In this document: in pieces, positions 6,420-12,402 of the stretch
How the letters are laid out: each line of letters opens with the position of its first letter
Numbering within the stretch: the stretch's first letter is position 1
Source: Clostridia bacterium
GTDB taxonomy: Bacteria > Bacillota_A > Clostridia > Christensenellales > Aristaeellaceae
Reading direction: 5' to 3'
DNA: 16,489 bases
Assembly: GCA_017481185.1 (NCBI GenBank)
Contig: JAFUPO010000315.1
Span: 1-16,489, forward strand
The notes under the pieces: model-generated
The model's database searches: none
The model's input: the letters and a program-made list of their open reading frames with translations, nothing else
Told to the model about the DNA's origin: nothing
Program-made: the position numbers and the translations under genes

Positions 6420-7053
6420 GCAGAAGAACAATCTGATGAAGATCTTCTTCAATGGTATTCTCAATGAGAACCCCACTTTCCGCCTGGTGCTTGGTATGTG
6501 TCCTACGCTGGCTATTACCACCGCTGGCAGCCAGGGCTTGGGCATGGGTTTGGCAACTACTGCGGTGTTGGTGTGTTCCAACCTCTTCATTTCTTTGCTC
6601 CGCAACATCATTCCCGAAAAGGTTCGTATTCCTGCCTTTGTTGTCGTCATTGCTTCTTTTGTGACGATGGTTCAGATGGTGATTAAGGCGTTCCTGCCAG
6701 CGCTTGATGAATCTTTGGGCATTTTCATCCCCTTGATCGTGGTGAACTGCATTATCTTTGCCCGTGCAGAAGCGTTTGCTTTCAAAAACGGTCCTGTAGC
6801 ATCCGTGATGGATGGTTTGGGCATGGGGCTCGGCTTTACCGGTGCGATCACCCTTCTTTCCGTGATTCGCGAGGTCATCAGCGCTGGCACGATCTTTGGC
6901 GCGGCCGTGATGCCCGAAACCTATCAGCCCATGGCCATCATCGGCCAGCCGGCTGGCGGCTTCATCACCCTGGGTATTCTGCTAGCTGTTGTCAATGCTA
7001 TCACCAAGATGTTTGAGAAGCGCAAGGCGACTCGGAAGGAGGAGATGGCATGA
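6412..7053 (+). CDS. rnfE: Rnf complex membrane subunit RnfE
   Basis: This is a 213-residue integral membrane protein of the RnfE/NqrD family with about six membrane segments. RnfE and RnfA are homologous, lie in the membrane in opposite orientation and share a [2Fe-2S] cluster held by two Cys from each. Both Cys are here: Cys30 in LVLGMCPTLAITT and Cys113 in VVNCIIFARAEAFA. Other family hallmarks are FFNGILNENPTFR near the N-terminus and DGLGMGLGFTGAI followed by IREVI. The C-terminus is short and basic. The start overlaps the end of rnfD by 8 bases, and the stop overlaps the rnfA start by four (ATGA), so the genes are probably translationally coupled. Confidence 0.95.
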   Translation: MAKQKNNLMKIFFNGILNENPTFRLVLGMCPTLAITTAGSQGLGMGLATTAVLVCSNLFISLLRNIIPEKVRIPAFVVVIASFVTMVQMVIKAFLPALDESLGIFIPLIVVNCIIFARAEAFAFKNGPVASVMDGLGMGLGFTGAITLLSVIREVISAGTIFGAAVMPETYQPMAIIGQPAGGFITLGILLAVVNAITKMFEKRKATRKEEMA

Positions 7054-7622
7054 ATTACCTGATGATTCTGATTGGCGCTATCCTGGTCAACAACTTTGTT
7101 ATGAACAAGTTCCTTGGCTGCTGCCCCTTCCTGGGTGTCTCCAAGAAGATCGATACCGCCTTTGGCATGGGTATGGCTGTAACCTTCGTTATGGCCCTGG
7201 CCTCCCTGATCACCTGGATGGTGCAATATTGGATCCTTGTTCCTCTGGATCTTGAATATTTGCAGACCATCGCGTTCATCCTGGTCATCGCTGTGCTGGT
7301 GCAGGTGGTTGAAATGGCTTTGAAGAAGCTGAGCTACTCCCTGTACCAGGCCCTGGGCGTTTACCTGCCCCTGATCACCACCAACTGCGCGGTGCTGGGC
7401 GTGACTATTTTGAATGTGACCGAGAGCTACAATCTCCTTGAGTCCGTTGTGAACGGCGTCGGCTCCGCTTTGGGCTTTACGCTGGCAATCGTGCTGTTTG
7501 CCGGCATCCGCGAGCGCTTGGCTCTTACCAAGATGCCTAAGTGGATGGATGGTTTCCCCGGCGCCCTGATCACTGCCGGCCTGATGGCTGTAACATTTGT
7601 TGGCTTCGGCGGTCTTGTGTAA
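7050..7622 (+). CDS. rnfA: Rnf complex membrane subunit RnfA
   Basis: This is a 190-residue membrane protein of the RnfA/NqrE family with about six membrane segments. It pairs with RnfE to hold the intramembrane [2Fe-2S] cluster. Cys25 (in KFLGCCPFLGVSKK) and Cys113 (in ITTNCAVLGV) are the expected ligands; an extra Cys24 sits beside the first. Conserved NNFVMNKFLG and FAGIRERL are also present. The Shine-Dalgarno AAGGAGG at 7036-7042 is seven bases before the ATG, and the gene overlaps rnfE by four bases. The next gene, rnfB, follows after a 20-base gap. The length is normal for the family. Confidence 0.95.
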   Translation: MNYLMILIGAILVNNFVMNKFLGCCPFLGVSKKIDTAFGMGMAVTFVMALASLITWMVQYWILVPLDLEYLQTIAFILVIAVLVQVVEMALKKLSYSLYQALGVYLPLITTNCAVLGVTILNVTESYNLLESVVNGVGSALGFTLAIVLFAGIRERLALTKMPKWMDGFPGALITAGLMAVTFVGFGGLV

Positions 7623-7642
7623 AAGAAAGTGAGGACGAATCA

Positions 7643-8710
7643 ATGAGTGCTATTTTGATTGCGACCCTCGTGGTCGGCGCAATGGGTCTCGTTTTCGGCC
7701 TTTTGCTGACTTTTACGTCCAAGGTCTTTGCGGTACCCTCCAACCCCACTCGCGATGCGGTTCGCGATGTTTTACCCGGTGCCAACTGCGGCGCTTGCGG
7801 TTATCCTGGCTGCGACGGCTTGGCTGATGCCATTGCTGGCGGCAAAGCGCCTATCAACGCCTGCCCTGTGGGCGGCTCTGCTGTTGCTGATCAAATCGCC
7901 ACCATTATGGGGGTTGAACCTGTCGATGCTAGCACCAAGATGGTAGCAACTGTGATCTGCCAGGGCTCTAGCGAGCAGTGCAAAACCAAGTTCAATTATC
8001 ATGGTATTCAGGACTGCGTAGCCGCCTCCCTCGTGTCTGACGGCAACAAGGCTTGCTCCTACGCTTGCCTTGGCTTGGGCACGTGCGTTCGCGCCTGCCC
8101 CTTCGATGCCATCCATATTGATGAAAACAAGAAGCTGGCCGTTGTGGATCCTGATAAGTGCCAGAGCTGCGGCAAGTGCATTGACGCTTGCCCCAAGCAC
8201 GTACTTGAGCTCCAACCCGTAACCCAGCCTGTGCGGCTGATGTGCCGTGCTGCTGATAAGGGCAAGCTTGTTGCAGACAATTGCCGTGTCGGCTGCGTTG
8301 GCTGCGAGATCTGCGCAAACCAGTGTAAATTTGGTGCGATCACCATTGTCAACCACCTGCCTCAGTTCGATATGAACAAGTGCGTTGGCTGCATGATGTG
8401 CGCCGAAGTTTGCCCGACCTCTGCTATTTGGGCTGATTTTGACAACCGAAAGATCGCTGAGATTGACAAATCGCAGTGCATTGGCTGCACCCTGTGCAAG
8501 CGTACCTGCCAGTTTGAAGCCATCGCTGGTGAGCGCAAAACGCCCCATGAGGTTACTGAGGCCTGCACCGGCTGTGGGCAGTGTGCTGCCAAGTGCCCCA
8601 AGAAGTGTATCACCATGAAGGTGCGCGAGCACGTTCGCGATGAGTATGCGAAGGTTGGCACCACGCCTAACAATGCTGCCATCCCTGTTAAAGCGGCAGA
8701 ACAGGCTTAA
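7643..8710 (+). CDS. rnfB: Rnf complex ferredoxin-accepting subunit RnfB, extended
   Basis: RnfB is the electron entry point from reduced ferredoxin. This copy has 355 residues. One N-terminal membrane anchor (about residues 3-30) precedes the Fe-S domain, which has C49, C52, C57 and C74 in NCGACGYPGC and NACPVGG. Six more cysteine quartets follow: CSYACLGLGTCVRACP, CQSCGKCIDACP, a GCVGCEICANQC group, CVGCMMCAEVCP, CIGCTLCKRTC and CTGCGQCAAKCP. This predicts seven clusters, compared with three in short proteobacterial forms. The last two quartets make a C-terminal ferredoxin-like extension. The start ATG 7643 has a GTGAGG-type Shine-Dalgarno 8 bases upstream. It is the last gene of the operon and is followed by a strong terminator. 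Confidence 0.96.
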   Translation: MSAILIATLVVGAMGLVFGLLLTFTSKVFAVPSNPTRDAVRDVLPGANCGACGYPGCDGLADAIAGGKAPINACPVGGSAVADQIATIMGVEPVDASTKMVATVICQGSSEQCKTKFNYHGIQDCVAASLVSDGNKACSYACLGLGTCVRACPFDAIHIDENKKLAVVDPDKCQSCGKCIDACPKHVLELQPVTQPVRLMCRAADKGKLVADNCRVGCVGCEICANQCKFGAITIVNHLPQFDMNKCVGCMMCAEVCPTSAIWADFDNRKIAEIDKSQCIGCTLCKRTCQFEAIAGERKTPHEVTEACTGCGQCAAKCPKKCITMKVREHVRDEYAKVGTTPNNAAIPVKAAEQA

Positions 8711-8722
8711 TTGTTACAAGTT

Positions 8723-8759
8723 AAAACCCTCGTCAGGCAACGGCTTGGCGAGGGTTTTT
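8723..8759 (+). terminator. Strong intrinsic terminator of the rnf operon
   Basis: A 16-bp stem (8723-8738 with 8743-8758, including two G-T wobbles) closes an AACG loop. The A-tract AAAACCCTCG pairs with CGAGGGTTTT, and the T-run is at 8755-8759. It begins 12 bases after the rnfB stop. The A-tract and T-tract symmetry means it could also work on the opposite strand. Confidence 0.93.
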
Positions 8760-8791
8760 AACATGAATTTGCAAGTTTTCTTACGAAAGTA

Positions 8792-8821
8792 TGTACCTAG
8801 CCCATTAAGTTGTGGTATAAT
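8792..8821 (+). promoter_or_regulatory. Extended -10 promoter for the maf-mre cluster
   Basis: TATAAT lies at 8816-8821 with TG at 8813-8814, forming TGGTATAAT. The -35 is weak; TGTACC (8792-8797, 18-base spacer) is the best candidate. It lies just after the rnf terminator and about 38 bases before the maf start. The layout matches the promoters upstream of nadK and rnfC. Confidence 0.68.
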
Positions 8822-8843
8822 AACGAGTACTGCTTGTATCCTT

Positions 8844-8850
8844 AAGGAGG
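8844..8850 (+). promoter_or_regulatory. Strong ribosome binding site selecting a TTG start for maf
   Basis: AAGGAGG (followed by T) is a near-full complement of the 16S rRNA tail. It lies eight bases before TTG 8859. The nearby ATG at 8852 is in another frame and only one base from the Shine-Dalgarno, so TTG is the credible start. Confidence 0.8.
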
Positions 8851-8858
8851 TATGCCCA

Positions 8859-9449
8859 TTGGCCTTTTCAGCTCTTGATCAGCCGCTGCTATTGGCATCA
8901 GCCTCGCCGCGGCGTAGGGAACTTTTTGGCTATACTGGCATCCCCTTTGATGCTGTTTCCCTGGATGTTGACGAAACCTGTCAAGGATCGGGGAGAGAGC
9001 GGGTTGCGCAGCTCTCTCTTCGCAAAGCCCAGGCCGCTGCAAAAGTGTATCCTGGCAGAATCATTCTCGCAGCGGATACGCTGGTGCAAGTCAATGGTAA
9101 GGTTCTTGGCAAACCCGTTGATGCAGAGGATGCCAGCCGTATGCTTTCTCAACTAAGCGGCAATTGGCACCAGGTATTTACCGGCGTTTGCCTGCTGGAC
9201 GATCGCAACGGCCTCTGTCAAACGCAGGTGGATGAAACAAGGGTGCTTTTTTCTCATCTGACACCAGATATGATCGAAGGCTACATTCGTACTGGCGAGC
9301 CTATGGACAAGGCTGGAGCTTACGCTGTGCAGGGGAAAGGCGGCCTTTTTGTTGAAGCCCTTGAGGGCAGCTATTCCAATGTGATAGGGCTCCCGCTGGC
9401 TTTGGTCAGAAAGATGCTGGAAACTGCCGGTATTCCTTTATTCAAATAA
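8859..9449 (+). CDS. maf: Maf-family nucleoside triphosphate pyrophosphatase
   Basis: This is a 196-residue Maf/Ham1-superfamily enzyme. Family members hydrolyse dTTP, UTP or modified nucleotides to monophosphate and pyrophosphate, and have been linked to septum formation control. The N-terminal motif LASASPRRRELF, the catalytic Asp73 within AADTLVQVNGKVLGKP, and the C-terminal YAVQGKGGLFVEALEGSYSN and VIGLPL are all present. The TTG start at 8859 fits both the length and the Shine-Dalgarno; longer readings run back into the terminator. It begins the shape cluster and is followed by mreB after 21 bases. In many Firmicutes radC lies between the two genes; it is absent here. The dTTP/UTP subtype is likely, but the exact substrate cannot be fixed. 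Confidence 0.93.
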   Translation: MAFSALDQPLLLASASPRRRELFGYTGIPFDAVSLDVDETCQGSGRERVAQLSLRKAQAAAKVYPGRIILAADTLVQVNGKVLGKPVDAEDASRMLSQLSGNWHQVFTGVCLLDDRNGLCQTQVDETRVLFSHLTPDMIEGYIRTGEPMDKAGAYAVQGKGGLFVEALEGSYSNVIGLPLALVRKMLETAGIPLFK

Positions 9450-9470
9450 TGAAATGGATGTGTAAATAAT

Positions 9471-10499
9471 ATGGCGATCGTCGCGCCTGACATTGGTATT
9501 GATTTGGGGACCTCCAACACGCTGGTTTATGTCCGTGGTAAGGGCATCGTTGTTAGCGAGCCGACGATCGTCGTCATTGAGAGCAGCAATAAGCGCCATG
9601 TAAAGGCCATCGGCGATGATGCGCAGCTTTTATTGGGCCGCACCACTGAAACGATTATGGCTGTGCGCCCTCTAAAGGATGGCGTGATCTCTGACTTTGA
9701 CATGACAGAGATCATGATTCGCTATTTCATCCGCAAGGCTATCGGCATCTCGCACATCGTCAAGCCGCGGGTTCTTTTAACAGTTCCTTGCAGTATCTCG
9801 TCTATTGAACGCCGTGCTGTGATGGAGGCTGCAAAGGTTGCAGGTGCGCGCCAAGTTCACTTAATTGAAAAACCTTTTGCAGCCGCCATTGGCTCCGGCC
9901 TGCCCGTTTATGAACCCATCGGCAGCATGGTGGTCGATATTGGCGGCGGCACGACAGATACGGCCGTGGTCTCCTTGGGAGGCCTGGTGATTTCGCACTC
10001 CATCCGCGTTGGCGGCGTCAAAATGGATGAGTCAATCATCAATTACATCAAACAGCAATTCAATATGCAGATCGGTGATAAAACGGCTGAAGACGTTAAG
10101 CTCGATCTGGGATCCGCTCTCCCTTTAAGCGAGGATCGGCACGCATTGGTTCGTGGTCGTGACTTGATTACTAGCCTGCCGCAAACGACGGAACTTTCCT
10201 CCGGCCATGTGCAGGAGGCCCTTCATGAGCCGTGCTTAGCCATTTTAGCTGCAATCAAAAAGGTGTTGGAACGTACCCCTCCGGAGCTGGCTGCCGATGT
10301 TATGCGCAACGGTATTCATCTTACCGGTGGCGGTTCGTTGCTGTTTGGCTTGGACCAGTTTATAGCGAGCGAACTAGGTATGCCGGTTCTTCTAGCCAAG
10401 GAACCGATGGATTGCGCCATCCTAGGGTTAGGCTATCTGGCAGAGAACCAAGAACTCCTTCAGCGTATAGGCAGAACAGGCTTGCTGAAGGGCGAATGA
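9471..10499 (+). CDS. mreB: Rod-shape actin homologue MreB
   Basis: This is a 342-residue actin-fold ATPase that forms membrane filaments and steers the elongation complex (MreC, MreD, RodA, PBP2). Phosphate-1 loop GIDLGTSNTLVYV lies near the N-terminus, phosphate-2 loop DIGGGTTDTAVVSLGG in the middle, and the adenosine motif LTGGGSLLFGLD near the C-terminus. VKPRVLLTVPCSIS, AAKVAGARQVHLIEKPFAAAIG and RGRDLITSLP are typical of MreB/Mbl. The Shine-Dalgarno is weak (GGATG about 11 bases upstream), so translation may be coupled to maf. The position before mreCD favours MreB over Mbl. Some conserved stretches are more divergent than in Bacillus, which fits an uncultured lineage. Confidence 0.95.
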   Translation: MAIVAPDIGIDLGTSNTLVYVRGKGIVVSEPTIVVIESSNKRHVKAIGDDAQLLLGRTTETIMAVRPLKDGVISDFDMTEIMIRYFIRKAIGISHIVKPRVLLTVPCSISSIERRAVMEAAKVAGARQVHLIEKPFAAAIGSGLPVYEPIGSMVVDIGGGTTDTAVVSLGGLVISHSIRVGGVKMDESIINYIKQQFNMQIGDKTAEDVKLDLGSALPLSEDRHALVRGRDLITSLPQTTELSSGHVQEALHEPCLAILAAIKKVLERTPPELAADVMRNGIHLTGGGSLLFGLDQFIASELGMPVLLAKEPMDCAILGLGYLAENQELLQRIGRTGLLKGE

Positions 10500-10518
10500 T
10501 CCTAAACGGAGGAACTCC

Positions 10519-11793
10519 ATGGCTTTCAAACAAAAGGACAATAACCGGGTTAAAACCCCCAAGAAGGAGCGCAAGGTCAAAGAGCGCCCCCATTGGCTTC
10601 GCCTGGTAAGCATCATTTTGATCTGTGTGCTGCTGGTAGGCATGATCGCCATTATGATTTTGGCGCGTGTTGTAGGCAACAATAGCCTGCTTTATGCCCC
10701 TGAATCTTTTATTGGCCGAATTGTTGCGCCGATTCAAACAGCCTTTGCAGGCATCACAGATTCTGTAGTCAGCTATTTGCGTCAGCTAAAGCTCCGCAGT
10801 AATCTAGAATTGGAATACAACAGCCTTAAAGCTAAATACGATCAAACGGTTTACCAGGCAATGCTGGCGGATGAATTGCAGAACAAGCTCTCTGTGTATG
10901 AAAATCTGCTGGGTGAAATGTCTCTAAATGAGAGTATGCAGCCCGTCATGGGTACTGTAATTGGCCGAAGCGAGGGCAACTATTTCTCCACCTTTGAAAT
11001 CAACAAAGGCGCGCAGGACGGTATTGAAGAATTGATGGCCGTTACTGTAGATGGCGCTTTGGTTGGCTATACATATGATGTGCAGACTACCACCTGCAAG
11101 GTGCGTACCATCATTGACAGCGGCGCCAGCATCCATTGCCTGATCAAGAGCTCCCGTGATCAAGGCTCTGTTAAGGGAACCCTTGGAATTGATGGCACGC
11201 CCATGTGTCGTATGTATTATCTTTCTGAAAGCTTGCCGCGACCGGGAGATACGGTTATTACCTCTGGTATGGCCATGTCCTTCCCCAAAGGTATCCCAGT
11301 GGGAACGGTTCGCGAAAGCACTCGCGGCATGGATTCCAATAAGCAATATATCGTTGTGGAGCCTCTGGTTGATTTTTCTCACATTGAGTATGTCATCGTT
11401 TATCGCTATAAGCCTGTTCCTGAAGCGGTCGAAGGCCGCGGTGATGCAAGCAGCTATACCAATTTTGCTGAGCTGGCAACTCCGCGCCCTGTGCCCACCC
11501 TGAAGGTTGGAGCTGATACGCTCTTCCCGGCTTCTGGCGAAACGCCCACGCCTATTGAAGGCACGATACCGCTTGAGCCCGTTGAGGCTACCGCTACCCC
11601 TCAGGCAACCGCCACACCCGTGCCTACGCCTACTGAAGCGGTCGAGGCGACACCCACTCCTGCAAATATCGAGTATCAGGTGCCTCTTGATCCCGATGCA
11701 ACGCCAAAGCCCTCGCCGGTGCCTACGGCAACGCCCACGCCGACGCCGGTGCCCACGGTGAATCTGGACGACTTGACCATCGAGGAAGATTAA
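10519..11793 (+). CDS. mreC: Rod-shape protein MreC with long Pro/Thr-rich C-terminal tail
   Basis: This 424-residue protein compares with about 280 in typical MreC. A lysine-rich cytoplasmic N-terminus (about residues 1-28) leads into one membrane helix (about 30-52). A coiled-coil region (about 80-120, around LKLRSNLELEYNSLKAKYD) and the extracytoplasmic beta-barrel domain follow, with GTVIGR, FEINKGAQDGI, TIIDSGASIHCLI and DTVITSGMAMSFPKGIPVG. The recognisable fold ends near residue 300. The remaining 120 or so residues are low complexity, rich in Pro, Thr, Ala, Val and Glu, and end in an acidic LDDLTIEED. MreC links MreB to PBP2 activation outside the membrane. The Shine-Dalgarno GGAGG (10508-10512) lies six bases before ATG. 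mreD follows after three bases. Confidence 0.93.
   Translation: MAFKQKDNNRVKTPKKERKVKERPHWLRLVSIILICVLLVGMIAIMILARVVGNNSLLYAPESFIGRIVAPIQTAFAGITDSVVSYLRQLKLRSNLELEYNSLKAKYDQTVYQAMLADELQNKLSVYENLLGEMSLNESMQPVMGTVIGRSEGNYFSTFEINKGAQDGIEELMAVTVDGALVGYTYDVQTTTCKVRTIIDSGASIHCLIKSSRDQGSVKGTLGIDGTPMCRMYYLSESLPRPGDTVITSGMAMSFPKGIPVGTVRESTRGMDSNKQYIVVEPLVDFSHIEYVIVYRYKPVPEAVEGRGDASSYTNFAELATPRPVPTLKVGADTLFPASGETPTPIEGTIPLEPVEATATPQATATPVPTPTEAVEATPTPANIEYQVPLDPDATPKPSPVPTATPTPTPVPTVNLDDLTIEED
11482..11757 (+). repeat. Low-complexity Pro/Thr-coding region in mreC
   Basis: The stretch is built of repeated ACGCC, CCCAC and GTGCC units encoding TP, ATP, PTPTP and PVPT steps. It codes for the extracytoplasmic tail of MreC. 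Such tracts are prone to slippage and to length change between strains. The frame stays open to the stop, so the gene is intact. Confidence 0.65.
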
Positions 11794-11796
11794 AAC

Positions 11797-12348
11797 ATGG
11801 TAAAGATCCTAAAGGTTTTCATGGTGACATTCCTGGCCTATCTCATTCAGGTATGCGTCATGCCTTATCTGCCTATTGGAAGAATTACAGCCAACCTATT
11901 GATCGGCGTGATTGCCGTGGTCACAGTAGCCTATGGTCGTTTTTTCGCCTTTGGCGCTGGTGCTGTATGCGGCATATTAATGGAGATCATGATCGCCTCC
12001 ATTGATTATCTTTATCTGCTGATCTACCCAGTGCTTGGTTTTATGGGCAGTCTTTTGTTCGCTGATAAATCAGAGCGAAAGCTTGAACAGGAGCGGAGCA
12101 TTGGTAAAAAAGGCAAGAATTTGCCGGCTGTGCTGCGCACCATTCTCTGCGCGGCCATGAATATCGCTATCTACGAGCTTGTTAACCTTACTTATACCTA
12201 TCTGACCGGTGTTGATTTGACGCTAACCCATCTGGCCCGTTCCCTGATCAGCATCCTGTATACGACTGGGGTAACCATGTGCGTTATGCTGCCCTTGCGG
12301 CGATTCTTCGGCGTATGGCGCCGTCGCATAACCGCCGGAACCAATTAA
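11797..12348 (+). CDS. mreD: Rod-shape membrane protein MreD
   Basis: This 183-residue hydrophobic protein has about five to six membrane segments, a size and profile typical of MreD. MreD works with MreC to regulate PBP2-RodA. Sequence motifs in this family are weak; FLAYLIQVCVMPYLPIGRITANLL near the N-terminus (family pattern of an early helix ending in Pro) and the position between mreC and mrdA carry the call. A basic, probably cytoplasmic loop (about 90-108, KSERKLEQER followed by KKGK) divides the two halves. It starts three bases after the mreC stop, with GAGGAAG in the end of mreC acting as a likely Shine-Dalgarno. A 54-base gap with no clear promoter precedes mrdA. Confidence 0.85.
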   Translation: MVKILKVFMVTFLAYLIQVCVMPYLPIGRITANLLIGVIAVVTVAYGRFFAFGAGAVCGILMEIMIASIDYLYLLIYPVLGFMGSLLFADKSERKLEQERSIGKKGKNLPAVLRTILCAAMNIAIYELVNLTYTYLTGVDLTLTHLARSLISILYTTGVTMCVMLPLRRFFGVWRRRITAGTN

Positions 12349-12402
12349 CCAGGATCAATATTTGAAGCAATCCGTTAATTCTATGGAAAGGAGGCATGGC
12401 CT

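Noticed and set aside
6400..6425. A decayed or tiny rnfG between rnfD and rnfE
   Set aside because: There is no space: the two genes overlap by 8 bases, and neither contains an FMN-binding RnfG-like domain.
5448..6650. Long minus-strand open frame of about 400 codons opposite rnfD/rnfE
   Set aside because: It mirrors strongly coding plus-strand membrane genes. Its translation is rich in His, Gln and Arg without any domain, so it is a codon-bias shadow. The same holds for long minus frames at 6924-7643 and 7772-8632.
8640..8858. A longer Maf reading frame beginning inside the end of rnfB
   Set aside because: The extra part crosses the rnf terminator and the maf promoter, so it would not be on the maf transcript. 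The remaining 196 residues match the family length.
11580..11760. CRISPR-like or tandem repeat array in the GC-rich ACGCC repeats
   Set aside because: The repeats are short, irregular and in frame with mreC, encoding Pro/Thr steps. There are no spacers of constant length.
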